DNA of 64,000 nucleotides from Clostridia bacterium BRH_c25 (lineage in GTDB: Bacteria; Bacillota_A; Clostridia; Lutisporales; Lutisporaceae): contig LOES01000167.1 in assembly GCA_001515955.1 (NCBI GenBank), positions 1 to 64,000 of the forward strand. Direction: 5' to 3'. Made by a program: the position numbers and the translations under genes. Positions 36,274-44,686 of this stretch are shown one piece after another; the stretch's first letter is position 1; every line of letters starts with the position of its first letter. Under the pieces are notes generated by a model that ran no database searches, was not told the origin of the DNA, and saw nothing but the letters and a program-made list of their open reading frames with translations.

Positions 36274-36309
36274 ACTATACAGTGTAACATAATTTTACCA
36301 ATCGGTAAA
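36274..36309 (-). promoter_or_regulatory. Promoter and palindromic operator of the HTH gene and PT operon
   Basis: On the minus strand TTGGTA (36296-36301), 16 bp and TATAGT (36274-36279) make a plausible promoter. The palindrome TTTACC-AATC-GGTAAA (36294-36309) covers the -35, and a smaller symmetry CACT...AGTG brackets the -10. Autorepression by the downstream HTH protein is likely. A GGGAGG ribosome site precedes the gene. Confidence 0.55.
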
Positions 36310-36452
36310 TATATATATGCTTATTTTTTTGTCATATCTAATCATTATAAACTTATATTAGTGCATTTTTATTTGAGGTGTTTGAGCTATAGGAGATTAC
36401 TTGGAATAATACCTAATTAATACACTAAAGCTATCATTTCATAAATTCATAT

Positions 36453-36510
36453 TAAAAAAACACCTATCTCAAAGCACATTTACTAAACACATGTGCCTTG
36501 AGATAGGTGT
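36453..36510 (-). terminator. Strong rho-independent terminator ending the ICE transcript
   Basis: On the minus strand a stem of about 20 bp (ACACCTATCTCAAGGCACAT against its near-perfect complement, one mismatch) closes a short loop and is followed by seven T residues (36453-36459). It lies about 80 bp after the RadC-like gene, so it separates ICE transcription from the phosphorothioation operon. The remaining bases of 36245-36592 show nothing else clear. Confidence 0.88.
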
Positions 36511-36592
36511 AATGAAAATTTTGTTGATATACTTTAATTTCTATTGCGGTACATTTACAGAATTTTTACTCTTCACCATTTTAATTTTATAA

Positions 36593-37291
36593 TTATCGAC
36601 TATGTTGAAATCTTATCCCCTTTTCTTTTGCAGGCACAGCACCTAATACAATAGCATCATAATTTGCTGCACTTTTACACTGATTAGAAATATACCCTTT
36701 TTCCGCCATGGAAGTATAGTTTGTCCCAGCCACAATAATGTGATCCAAAACTTTAATTTCAATAGGATGAAATATATCAACCATTCTCTGGGTTAAAGTT
36801 TTATCTTCCTGAGAGAAATTTTGGCTTCCTCCAGGGTGGTTATGCGCTAAAATTACTGCATTACAATCACACGCAAGAGCATATTTTAATATTTCTCTCG
36901 GGTAAACCGCCGTCTGTCCAATACTCCCTTCTGACATGGTTTTTGTTTCAATTATGTTATTACCACTATCTAAAAATGCGACCATAAATCTTTCTTTATC
37001 CTTCATACCACCTAAAAGAGCTAAAAAATATTGTCCTGATACACTTGACGAATTGAGCGTAATCTTATCATTGCTCTCGTGCACCTTTAAAATGTTATAC
37101 GAAGAAATGAACTCGTTGAGTAATCCTATCTTTTCAAGCTGCTTTTCATTTGGTTCCATAATGTGGGGATGTTCTAAGATGTTGAAAGGGTTATTGCTTT
37201 TTACATACTGCTGAACCTTCTTGTAGGACAGTCCTGTTAAATTTGTCAGCCCTTTTAAAAACTTTTCGGTATGCTGAATATCTTGCTTCAT
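36593..37291 (-). CDS. RadC-like JAB-domain protein
   Basis: 232 residues from ATG 37291 (TAATATG junction with the upstream gene; GGGGGG ahead). The C-terminal half is a JAB/MPN metalloprotein domain with the zinc motif VILAHNHPGGSQNFSQED, as in RadC-like proteins (annotated DNA repair, though repair function was not upheld for RadC). The N-terminus has a helical region ending in a KVQQYVKSNNP segment. Proteins like this are common in ICEs, plasmids and prophages, and are often near anti-restriction genes. It is the last gene of the ICE transcript, just before the terminator. Confidence 0.85.
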   Translation of the reverse strand: MKQDIQHTEKFLKGLTNLTGLSYKKVQQYVKSNNPFNILEHPHIMEPNEKQLEKIGLLNEFISSYNILKVHESNDKITLNSSSVSGQYFLALLGGMKDKERFMVAFLDSGNNIIETKTMSEGSIGQTAVYPREILKYALACDCNAVILAHNHPGGSQNFSQEDKTLTQRMVDIFHPIEIKVLDHIIVAGTNYTSMAEKGYISNQCKSAANYDAIVLGAVPAKEKGIRFQHSR

Positions 37292-37292
37292 A

Positions 37293-37529
37293 TTATGCCT
37301 GCCCCCCTTCTTCATCAAATAAATCAATAATGGATTTTATACTTTTTAACTTCTCACAAGTCTCCATTGATAAATCCATTAATTCAAGATGCAGAAAAAA
37401 GTTTTTAATCCCCATACTTTGAACGCATCTATGAATTTGTTCTTTTGTATCAGCATCCAAGTCAATCAATTTATCCAGTAAATCCACACATTTTATATAT
37501 TCCGTATCTCTTAACTTATTTACATTCAT
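37293..37529 (-). CDS. Hypothetical small ICE protein
   Basis: 78 residues, acidic, with a helical pattern (KYLRDTEY-like start MNVNKLRDTEYIKCVDLLDK, later LDADTKEQIHRCVQSMG). No family recognised. The start is supported by GGCGGG upstream, and its stop is joined to the RadC-like start (TAATATG), so the two are coupled. It lies just after the truncated CD1108-like gene, where a cell-wall hydrolase domain would be expected in related elements. Confidence 0.6.
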   Translation of the reverse strand: MNVNKLRDTEYIKCVDLLDKLIDLDADTKEQIHRCVQSMGIKNFFLHLELMDLSMETCEKLKSIKSIIDLFDEEGGQA

Positions 37530-37560
37530 CTATATTCCCGCCTTTCCCTGTAATCCTCTA

Positions 37561-39207
37561 CTAACTGCCAATTAGCTGCATAAATAACTGCTGATATTCA
37601 TCCTGCATTAGCTCATTTAGCATGCTAACCTGTTCAGTACTGAAATCATATTCATCGATGATGTCAGCATGAGTTTTGGATGTCACATCTATATGTAGGA
37701 TGGTTTCAGTAGTTGTAATGGTCTCCTCAATTTCTTTACCGTCCTTATCAGTAGTGGTTATGGTTTCCTCATGTTCAATCGTTTCTATCCAATAGTCAAT
37801 CGGATTCATATCCCAAAAGGTATCCCGTAATATACTTACCTTTATATCATCAAGAGTTGCTACATCCATGCCGTTTTCAGGATCGACAGTCGTCTTGACA
37901 GCATAAACCGGCAGTACCTCCCTCCAGTTACTGACATTATTGATGCTTCCATTTCCGGATACCTCCAAGGTATCATGTGGATTATCTATCTGTATCTGCT
38001 CAATTTTTTCATAGAATTCTTCATTAAGCTGACTGACAACTTCCGTCATAGTTGGCGTGTTCTTGCCAGAGCTTTCATTAGAAAAGAATACGCCAAACAC
38101 AGATCCCAGTAAAAGTCCGGCAAGACATATTACAAGAATGATAACAAGCGCTATCCAACCACCTGCAGCAATTAAAGCACTCAATCCCTTAGCTGCTACA
38201 ATGATAGCCTTAATGGCAGCCACCATTGCTTTTACTGCCATCTTTGTCGATGTTACCGTAGCCCTAGCAGCTAATCTTGCTGCCTGTGCCGCCCTTCGTG
38301 CAGCTTGAGCAGTCTTAGCAGCAGTATTTGCTGCTGTCCGCGAGGTTTTAACAACAGTCTTAGCAGTACGCTGAGCTGTTTTCACTGACTTATGCGATTT
38401 TTTAACTGTTCCTTTAGTAGCCTGCTTTATGGTTTTTGCACCAGTTTTAACAGATTGCTTTATGGTATCTCCAGTTTTTCTGGAACTATTGATAACCTGT
38501 GCTGCCCTTTTTTCACCCATTGGTGGAAAGATATTTTTAGGAGCTTTTGTAGTGAAGTGTGAGAATGTCTGACTCGTCTTTGGTTGGATAATATTCTTAT
38601 TTTGTGTTCGCATCTTAAGCTTTTGAAAAGTTATCTGGTTTGCTGTGTTTTTAACAAACCTCCGCTTTCCCAATTCGCTTGACTTTGATAAAGTGAGTTT
38701 TCTCTTTTTTATTTTCTCTACTCTTGATTGGACGGCATTCTGTCTGGTTTTTTGTTTTGCAACATTTTGAGAAACCTTTTGCTTCGCTGTTTCCTTTCCT
38801 TTTTCCGTGGTAGCGTCCTGCCGTGCTGTCTGCTTTGTTTTAGTCTTAGTAACATTCTCTTTCACTGTTGCCTTCGCTTCATTTTTTGAAGGTTGATCTA
38901 TACTCTCTCCATTTTGAATGTCCATATGCTGAGTATCTGTATCCAACACACGGCTTTCCTTAATTTTTTCAACCGCCTTTTTTCCGTAGTTTTCTGCGGC
39001 ATATCCTCCATTACGAATAATGGTTTCTGCACCTTCTTGAATGCTATTTCCAGCATAGTCTACATAGTTCCCATCATCGTCATGTCCAAGTTGTTCAGAC
39101 TGCTCTTTAGTACGGATATATGCGTTTTTTGCTCTTCGGGATACATCAGTTGCCTTATCTAGCATTTTAATATCCTTCTTAGTTTGTTTAGTCTTGATTT
39201 CTTTCAC
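37561..39207 (-). CDS. CD1108-like ICE protein lacking its C-terminal hydrolase domain
   Basis: About 548 residues (GTG 39207 with AGGAGG eight bases ahead; 39216 also possible). A long, lysine/threonine/alanine-rich N-terminus of coiled-coil or disordered character is followed by a transmembrane helix (about 346-378; IALVIILVICLAGLLLGSVF) and an extracellular domain ending EYQQLFMQLIGS. In CD1108-family proteins that I recall, the sequence continues into an NlpC/P60 or lysozyme-like wall hydrolase for conjugation. Here it stops at exactly that junction, and an unrelated small gene begins. It probably remains a membrane part of the type IV apparatus but cannot itself cut peptidoglycan. Confidence 0.75.
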   Translation of the reverse strand: MKEIKTKQTKKDIKMLDKATDVSRRAKNAYIRTKEQSEQLGHDDDGNYVDYAGNSIQEGAETIIRNGGYAAENYGKKAVEKIKESRVLDTDTQHMDIQNGESIDQPSKNEAKATVKENVTKTKTKQTARQDATTEKGKETAKQKVSQNVAKQKTRQNAVQSRVEKIKKRKLTLSKSSELGKRRFVKNTANQITFQKLKMRTQNKNIIQPKTSQTFSHFTTKAPKNIFPPMGEKRAAQVINSSRKTGDTIKQSVKTGAKTIKQATKGTVKKSHKSVKTAQRTAKTVVKTSRTAANTAAKTAQAARRAAQAARLAARATVTSTKMAVKAMVAAIKAIIVAAKGLSALIAAGGWIALVIILVICLAGLLLGSVFGVFFSNESSGKNTPTMTEVVSQLNEEFYEKIEQIQIDNPHDTLEVSGNGSINNVSNWREVLPVYAVKTTVDPENGMDVATLDDIKVSILRDTFWDMNPIDYWIETIEHEETITTTDKDGKEIEETITTTETILHIDVTSKTHADIIDEYDFSTEQVSMLNELMQDEYQQLFMQLIGS

Positions 39208-39254
39208 CTCCCACACCTCCTCCCATAGTTTTTGCTAATATTCTACAGCAAACT

Positions 39255-39662
39255 TTAGCGTTCTTTCCCTTCAGACAAAAACAATGGACGTTGTAAACTC
39301 CTACAATATTCAGGATAGCGTAATCGGATTGCTTCGAAAAAGTATGGAGCAAAACCACAGTCAAACAACTGATAAGGTGCAGAATACTGTTCTTTCCCTT
39401 CCTCCGTCCAACCGTTCCAGAGGTTAAATGCAAAGCGACATAGACGCCGTGTGCTGCCTGTCTGCCATGCACATGAAATTCCTTCAGGTTTAATGCAGTC
39501 ATCCTTAAAGTCAAACAATGTACGAATATTGCGCCTTGTTTCCGCACTAATTCCCATTGCATAGAAGAATGCCTTGTGATATGAATCATCATTACGGATT
39601 GTGACAAGCATATCATTATAAAAAGCCTTATGCTCTTTATTTGCAAACTTAATATTCTCCAA
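39255..39662 (-). CDS. DUF6075-family protein
   Basis: 135 residues beginning MENIKFANKEHKAFYNDMLV, rich in aromatic residues and arginines (AFFYAMGISAETRRNIRTLF, then GSTRRLCRFAFNLWNGWTEE). This matches the DUF6075 family, small proteins carried on Firmicutes ICEs with no known function. The start is TTG with AGGAGGAGA upstream. It sits between virB4 and the CD1108-like gene, as in related elements. Confidence 0.75.
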   Translation of the reverse strand: MENIKFANKEHKAFYNDMLVTIRNDDSYHKAFFYAMGISAETRRNIRTLFDFKDDCIKPEGISCAWQTGSTRRLCRFAFNLWNGWTEEGKEQYSAPYQLFDCGFAPYFFEAIRLRYPEYCRSLQRPLFLSEGKER

Positions 39663-39741
39663 TCTATTCTCCTCCTAGCTTGATGAGAGGTTAATTAACA
39701 AGACGATTAGCCCCTCACGATTAATAAATCATGCAATATTT

Positions 39742-42069
39742 CTATTTCTCACCCGGTTTTGTACTCATCAGGCGGTAGAGCTTTGTATTACGTGGAAATT
39801 GGTCAGTGAAAGGAACAAGAGAACTTCCTACCTTAATAAGTCCATTCCCTGCATCTACATTGGTAATATAGGAAAGTTGAAGGTCGGAAATGTTAAGTAG
39901 TTTGGCAAGTTCCATACGGTCGGTACTGGCCTGATTGAGCATGACGATAAATTCTGAATTTGCCAGCATAGTACGGGCGGTATGGCTCTGTAAAAGATCG
40001 TCCACGTTCTGCGTAATACCCGTACAAAAAGCACCATACTTTCTTACTCGCTTCCACAGTGTAAATAAAAAGTTAGCGCTGTACTCATGCTGGAAAAGCA
40101 GATATATTTCATCGATTATAATAAATGTGTTCTTCCCTTTTGCCCGGTTCTGTGTGATTCGATTTAAAATACTATCAAGTACCACCAGCATACCGATTGG
40201 TAGAAGCTGCTTGCCAAGATCAAGTATGTCATAGCAGATAAGTCGGTTATTTACATCCACATTGGTCGGCATTGCAAAGGTATTGAGACTGCCGCTGGTA
40301 AACAACTCAATAGCCAGCGCAATTTCCTGTGCTTCCGCTTCTTCCTGTTTTAACAGCTCAGCATGAAAATCCTGTAATGTAGGTGGAGTTTCTTTGAAAT
40401 TACTTTGTAGATATTTTCTGTACACACTGGCAGTACAGCGGTCAATCAGAGATTTCTGTTTTGCACCCAAATTATGTCCGCCAATCAGCTGTTCGCAAAG
40501 TGATAGTACGAATTCCGACTTTAGTATGACAGGGTTTACACCATCTCCATAATCCTTATTCATATCCATAGCATTGATGTGGTTTTGAGATGTGGCAGAT
40601 ATGTGAATGATTTCACCCCCCATTGCCTTAACAAGTGATGAATATTCACGCTCCGGGTCTATAAGGATAACATCATCATCACTGGAAAGCATTTGATTGA
40701 CGATCTCACGTTTGGCGGTGAAACTCTTACCGGAGCCGGAAACACCGAGGATAAAGGAATTTCCATTAAGCAAATGTTTACGGTTGGCAATAATCATATT
40801 TTTACTAATAACATTCTGTCCATAATAGATGCCGCCGCAGTGAGCTATCTCCTGTGCCCGAAAGGGTATAAACACTGCTGTGCTTTCTGTTGTCAGTGTC
40901 CGAATAGCATCAATTTTCCGCAGCCCATATGGCAGTACTGTATTTAGACCGTCCATCTGCTGAAAAGTCAGGGTAGAGAATTGACACAGGTGCTTTCGTG
41001 CTGTAGTAAGCAGTGTTTCTGTATCGCTGTCAAGCTGCTCCTTACTGTCTGCTACATGGACCATTGTGAGAACGGCAAACATCATCCTCTGGTCACGAGT
41101 GGTCAGGTCGTCGAGGAATTCCTTGCTTTCCTTACGCTGTTGCTCCATATCGTAGGGAACAACTGCTGAAAAATTGTTACTTTGATTTTGCCGCCTTTGC
41201 CAGTTTGTTATATTGGTTTCAACACCTAAGAGACGGCTTTCCACTTCCCTCACGGCTTCATCTGTGGGAATTGGGATAATATCAAGTGATAACATCATAT
41301 TACGATTTAGGTCACACAGCTCGGACACCATGCTGTCCTTGATATAGCTGGCAAATTCCCTCAGAAAGATAACACGTCCATATTTACTGCCCATGCGAAA
41401 ATGACCTTTTTCAAACTCAAAGGTATCGGGACAGATATAGTCCTTGAAATCGTGTCCTTTTTTCATGGTGTCAGACAAGTCAAAATGAAAATCTGTTTCC
41501 TCACCGGCACGAAAAAAGTCATGCAGGATTCTAAGTCGGTCTGTTGCATCTAATTCTGTACATTTAGAGCCTAAGTGGGAAAAGTGGGTAATCAGGTCAG
41601 TGCCAATGCGAGAAAAGTAGTTCCGTGCTTCCTCAATATTCTTTTTAACCACTGACACAGTTACATATTTATCCTGTATAATACTATTTGCACCGGTTGC
41701 TTTATCTAAAAGCATTTGGTTGTATTCCCGCCGGTATTCATCCAGCCTGTCATTTCTTAAAGGGATTAGAATAGAACTTTCAAAATCAGCTTTGTTTAAG
41801 CGACGGTTATTGATGGTAATTTTGGTGGTAGCCCCACTGTCAAAGGAATTGAGTAATTCCGAGTAGGATAAAAACATTGCCTCTTTATCTTCTTTGGAGG
41901 CCACTGCATAATTGATATCCTCAAATCGATAGGATTTAGAAAACTTATTGCCCACACAAAAAATCCCATCCGGCCAAAGAATGCGAATGGGAATAGCCTG
42001 TTGAACACCTTTAGGGACAACAAAGCGTTCTTTATCCTGCTTCATGATTTTTTGCAGGGTCTTAATCAT
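39742..42069 (-). CDS. VirB4-like conjugation ATPase
   Basis: 775 residues, the VirB4/TraE motor of the conjugative type IV secretion system (CD1110-like). Walker A GVSGSGKSF lies at 442-449 and Walker B is in NTFIIIDEIYLLF, followed by a C-terminal TRMELAKLLNISD helix typical of the family. It works at the cytoplasmic face to power pilus assembly and substrate transfer. It overlaps prgI by 8 bp and is followed by an 80-bp gap before the DUF6075 gene. Confidence 0.93.
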   Translation of the reverse strand: MIKTLQKIMKQDKERFVVPKGVQQAIPIRILWPDGIFCVGNKFSKSYRFEDINYAVASKEDKEAMFLSYSELLNSFDSGATTKITINNRRLNKADFESSILIPLRNDRLDEYRREYNQMLLDKATGANSIIQDKYVTVSVVKKNIEEARNYFSRIGTDLITHFSHLGSKCTELDATDRLRILHDFFRAGEETDFHFDLSDTMKKGHDFKDYICPDTFEFEKGHFRMGSKYGRVIFLREFASYIKDSMVSELCDLNRNMMLSLDIIPIPTDEAVREVESRLLGVETNITNWQRRQNQSNNFSAVVPYDMEQQRKESKEFLDDLTTRDQRMMFAVLTMVHVADSKEQLDSDTETLLTTARKHLCQFSTLTFQQMDGLNTVLPYGLRKIDAIRTLTTESTAVFIPFRAQEIAHCGGIYYGQNVISKNMIIANRKHLLNGNSFILGVSGSGKSFTAKREIVNQMLSSDDDVILIDPEREYSSLVKAMGGEIIHISATSQNHINAMDMNKDYGDGVNPVILKSEFVLSLCEQLIGGHNLGAKQKSLIDRCTASVYRKYLQSNFKETPPTLQDFHAELLKQEEAEAQEIALAIELFTSGSLNTFAMPTNVDVNNRLICYDILDLGKQLLPIGMLVVLDSILNRITQNRAKGKNTFIIIDEIYLLFQHEYSANFLFTLWKRVRKYGAFCTGITQNVDDLLQSHTARTMLANSEFIVMLNQASTDRMELAKLLNISDLQLSYITNVDAGNGLIKVGSSLVPFTDQFPRNTKLYRLMSTKPGEK

Positions 42070-42433
42070 GGCGTTTCAATTCCTCCTTTTCATGATTTGC
42101 AATAATGTTTTTGAGCGCTTCATAATAAATGTTGGTTGGGTAAAAACAGAGCTTTTTAGGCATTAGAAATTCTGATTTGATATATGCCAATAAAAATTGC
42201 TCCGCTGTCATGCCGTGGTATTTGATAAAGCCGAGAGCTGCAAAAGGTGAAGCTCCTAATATACACATCCAACTGACCGTTTCTGTGCCTAATAAATTCC
42301 GTAAGCCAAAGTAGATTCCTATGGCTACACCAACTGCAAAGACAGAAAAAATGAACTGCCGCATAGACAGTCCAAAAAATAAACTTTCTGTATAATCCCG
42401 AATTTCACGATTAATTTTAACTTCCAAAATCAA
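42062..42433 (-). CDS. prgI: PrgI-family conjugation membrane protein
   Basis: 123 residues with a short cytoplasmic N-terminus (VKINREIRDYTESLFFGLSM), two closely spaced membrane helices (FIFSVFAVGVAIGIYFG and TVSWMCILGASPFAALGF) and a basic C-terminus. This is the VirB3-like partner that anchors VirB4 in Gram-positive type IV systems. The start is TTG after GGAGGTGAT. It lies directly upstream of virB4, with an 8-bp overlap. Confidence 0.88.
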   Translation of the reverse strand: MILEVKINREIRDYTESLFFGLSMRQFIFSVFAVGVAIGIYFGLRNLLGTETVSWMCILGASPFAALGFIKYHGMTAEQFLLAYIKSEFLMPKKLCFYPTNIYYEALKNIIANHEKEELKRHD

Positions 42434-42449
42434 ATCACCTCCACATAAA

Positions 42450-42476
42450 AATAACGCCTCACACTGAAGCGTTATT
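42450..42476 (-). terminator. Hairpin with T-run before prgI
   Basis: On the minus strand the stem AATAACGCTTCA / TGAGGCGTTATT with a three-base loop is followed by TTTTATG. It lies between the Spo0E-like gene and prgI. It may be a terminator or an attenuator that lowers prgI-virB4 expression. Confidence 0.6.
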
Positions 42477-42488
42477 AGATTGCTTATT

Positions 42489-42686
42489 TTATCGTTCCTG
42501 TTTATTTTTTTTATTCTTTTCTTTTTCTCTTTGTACCTTAGCTACCAATACATCAACTTTACGGTTCTGCGCAATAACTGCCTCGTCCTGTGTAATCGGA
42601 ATTCCATTCTTAAAAGCTTCATCTATAAGCATGTTAAGTCTTTCCTTCTCCTTCTCCAGCTCTTTACTGTAATTCACCTGTTTCAA
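42489..42686 (-). CDS. Spo0E-like small protein
   Basis: 65 residues forming two helices: KELEKEKERLNMLIDEAFKN, a short loop (GIPITQDEAVI) and AQNRKVDVLVAKVQREKEK. This helix-loop-helix layout resembles Spo0E aspartyl-phosphate phosphatases (usual motif SQELDKLI, here NRKVDVLV). The serine of the motif is replaced, so activity is uncertain. Spo0E proteins dephosphorylate Spo0A~P and restrain sporulation; an ICE might use one to delay it. It could be an unrelated small helical ICE protein. Confidence 0.5.
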   Translation of the reverse strand: MKQVNYSKELEKEKERLNMLIDEAFKNGIPITQDEAVIAQNRKVDVLVAKVQREKEKNKKNKQER

Positions 42687-42729
42687 ATTGAAACCTCCTT
42701 ATGTTTTTAGTATCTTGATAAACCATTTT

Positions 42730-42833
42730 TAACGGTATACCGGTAGTATAAGTTACATTTATGACTATTTCAACGGTATTCCGTTAAACATATACAATAT
42801 AAACTGCTATTCTTTAATTAACGGAATAACGTT
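42730..42833. promoter_or_regulatory. Divergent control region with three related palindromes
   Basis: Three similar inverted repeats lie between the Spo0E-like gene (leftward) and an HTH gene (rightward): AACGGTATACCGGT near 42731-42744, AACGGTATTCCGTT at 42772-42785 and AACGGAATAACGTT at 42820-42833. Shared AACGG half-sites and nearly regular spacing (about 41 and 48 bp) indicate operators for the HTH protein. Confidence 0.65.
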
Positions 42834-42846
42834 TAGGGGTGATAGA

Positions 42847-43089
42847 ATGAATATTTCTCAAGCAGTAGTCAAACGAATAGAAGGTTTATGTATAGAACGA
42901 AATTTAACAATAAATGCTCTTAGTAATATTTCAGGCGTAACACAATCAACTGTAAATGACATTATAAGCGGTAGGACATATAATGCTGGAATTGCCACTA
43001 TTAAAAAGTTGTGCGATGGTCTTGGAATCAGTGTACGAGATTTTTTTAATTGTGATTTATTTACCAATTTAGAGCAAGAAATAAAGTAA
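42847..43089 (+). CDS. Cro/CI-type helix-turn-helix regulator of the ICE
   Basis: 80 residues, one HTH domain (LTINALSNISGVTQSTVNDI, then YNAGIATIKKLCDGLGISVR) of the phage-repressor type. It is transcribed opposite to the conjugation genes from a region with three AACGG-type palindromes, so it probably represses itself and the leftward Spo0E-like/prgI/virB4 genes. The ribosome site is AGGGGTGATAGA. Confidence 0.85.
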   Translation: MNISQAVVKRIEGLCIERNLTINALSNISGVTQSTVNDIISGRTYNAGIATIKKLCDGLGISVRDFFNCDLFTNLEQEIK

Positions 43090-43162
43090 TTTATAACCAG
43101 CGGCATCCTTTCCTTTTCTTTTTCTATGTGTGATAATGGAATCAAAAAAGGAGGGTCTATTT

Positions 43163-43432
43163 ATGATGTACGCATCCATTTTTATATTTCTTTTAATGTT
43201 ACTGTTAAACTCCATATTTAAAATTGCATCTTTTCTCCGGCTTGGCATACCGCTGCTTTATGCGTTTATTGTACCGATATTCTTTGCTGATTGGCTTCAT
43301 AAAAATGAAGCTCTGGCAATGGGTATTTGGTATGTATTGATCGGTCTTGTTGTATTTAGCTGGATTATAAGTATACGCAATAAAATCCGTCGCACTCGAG
43401 AAAAGAAGCAGTATGATATAAACAACGGCTGA
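43163..43432 (+). CDS. Small membrane protein of the ICE
   Basis: 89 residues with two to three hydrophobic helices (MYASIFIFLLMLLLNSIF, LGIPLLYAFIVPIFFADWL, MGIWYVLIGLVVFSWII) and a basic C-terminal tail. The ATG at 43163 follows AAGGAGGG; a longer in-frame reading has no ribosome site. It is co-directional with the HTH gene and converges on the TrbL-like gene with only 5 bp between stops. Function unknown. Confidence 0.7.
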   Translation: MMYASIFIFLLMLLLNSIFKIASFLRLGIPLLYAFIVPIFFADWLHKNEALAMGIWYVLIGLVVFSWIISIRNKIRRTREKKQYDINNG

Positions 43433-43437
43433 TAGCT

Positions 43438-44277
43438 CTATAATCCCATCATCTCCCGCACTACCCGGTCGGCCATTTTCACTGCGCCAACAAGCACGAG
43501 CATGTTAAAAATCAGTTCCCCTACATAAGACCATACCATTGTAACTGCACTGGCACTTGTATCCACCACTGGCGGGGATGACGCAAAAACTGAAAAAATA
43601 ACGCAGGCCAGAACGATGATAGCTCCTTCTAGGCATACTGCTGCATAGCCTTTTAGAAAAGACTTACCTATGCTCTGACTTGGCTCTCCTGCAAATGAGG
43701 CTAAAGGGACAGGAGCGATAGCAGTGTAAAGATATAGTTTGAAAAATCTTCCGTACACCGACATAATCATAATGAATGACAGTACAGTGATGAACAATCC
43801 ACCAATCAGTGTCACAGCCCACAGTGGAATACTCTCAAAAAATCCACAGTCTTCTATGGCTTGCGTTATGGTGTCCGGGAGGACAGTCTGAGTGTTCGTA
43901 CCAAAACCTGCACTGCTCATGATGGTAGAAATAATCCCCTGCACGATATTAAACAGCGCCATCATCAGTTCTAATCCATAGGTCACAACACCTTTTGCCA
44001 GAGCAAATCGTATGAATAGCTTTAGGGCATGTTCCGGCTTTTTGACTTCTGCGAAACTACCGCATGTCTTGACCACACCAATGACGAAAAACAACACCAG
44101 CAAAGCTAAACCGATAGCCTGCAATGCGCCATGGATATTCACAATAACACTCCATATGCCACCACCTTTAAATTCCGTGGGGGATTGGGCTACAAGCAGC
44201 CATATCTCAGACAGCTTATCGTTCCATGTTTTTAAAGCATTATTCAAATTGTCAATTACCCAGTTACCGCTTGACAT
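43438..44277 (-). CDS. VirB6/TrbL-like conjugation membrane protein
   Basis: 279 residues with an extracytoplasmic N-terminus and about six membrane helices (for example ALQAIGLALLVLFFVIGVV, LIGGLFITVLSFIMIMSV, YAAVCLEGAIIVLACVIFSV, LIFNMLVLVGAVKMADRVV). The helix pattern and the loop with KLYLYTAIAPVPLASFAG fit the TrbL/VirB6 channel component (CD1112-like). The start has AAGGAGGTGATTC upstream. A hairpin separates it from the pilin-like gene. Confidence 0.85.
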   Translation of the reverse strand: MSSGNWVIDNLNNALKTWNDKLSEIWLLVAQSPTEFKGGGIWSVIVNIHGALQAIGLALLVLFFVIGVVKTCGSFAEVKKPEHALKLFIRFALAKGVVTYGLELMMALFNIVQGIISTIMSSAGFGTNTQTVLPDTITQAIEDCGFFESIPLWAVTLIGGLFITVLSFIMIMSVYGRFFKLYLYTAIAPVPLASFAGEPSQSIGKSFLKGYAAVCLEGAIIVLACVIFSVFASSPPVVDTSASAVTMVWSYVGELIFNMLVLVGAVKMADRVVREMMGL

Positions 44278-44294
44278 AGCAGAATCACCTCCTT

Positions 44295-44333
44295 GAAAAA
44301 ATTTAGGGAACAGGATGTTAGTGACCTGTTCCC
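44295..44333 (-). terminator. Hairpin with T-run after the pilin-like gene
   Basis: On the minus strand a perfect 9-bp stem (GGGAACAGG / CCTGTTCCC) with a 10-base loop is followed by TAAATTTTTT. It lies between the VirB2-like gene and the TrbL gene. As a partial terminator it would favour pilin over downstream components. Confidence 0.65.
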
Positions 44334-44353
44334 CTTAAACGTGAGGTGCTTCA

Positions 44354-44659
44354 TTATCCTGTAATGAGATTTAAAATCTCTTTAGCAAAGGTAATAATTA
44401 CGCCACCTGCAAGGGTCAAAAAACCGTTTGCTCTTTGGGAAGGGTCGTGAGATTTAAGAGAAAGTCCAATCTGCACGATACCAAAGCCCAGCAGAATCAT
44501 TCCTATTGCCCTGATCAATCCAAAAATAAAATCCGACAGATTATTAACAACAGTCAGTGGATCATTGGCCGCATAAACCTGTACAGTAAAAAGGGTAAAC
44601 ATTATTATCAATACACAGTATAAAGCAAAATTCTTTTTGATTCTTTTAGATATTTTCAT
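44354..44659 (-). CDS. VirB2-like pilin / Maff2-family protein
   Basis: 101 residues: a basic N-terminus, a signal-peptide-like helix ending VQVYAAND, then two hydrophobic helices (FIFGLIRAIGMILLGFGIVQ and GFLTLAGGVIITFAKEIL). This is the layout of TrbC/VirB2 conjugative pilins or Maff2-type ICE proteins. The ATG at 44659 is preferred over 44677 because GGAGG lies 9-10 bases ahead. It lies between virD4 and trbL. Confidence 0.75.
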   Translation of the reverse strand: MKISKRIKKNFALYCVLIIMFTLFTVQVYAANDPLTVVNNLSDFIFGLIRAIGMILLGFGIVQIGLSLKSHDPSQRANGFLTLAGGVIITFAKEILNLITG

Positions 44660-44686
44660 CTGATCATACCTCCACATATTGTTTTT

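Noticed and set aside
39188..39646. 152-codon minus-strand frame overlapping DUF6075
   Set aside because: Its translation is cysteine- and histidine-rich without pattern, while the overlapping 135-residue frame has a ribosome site and a known family look.
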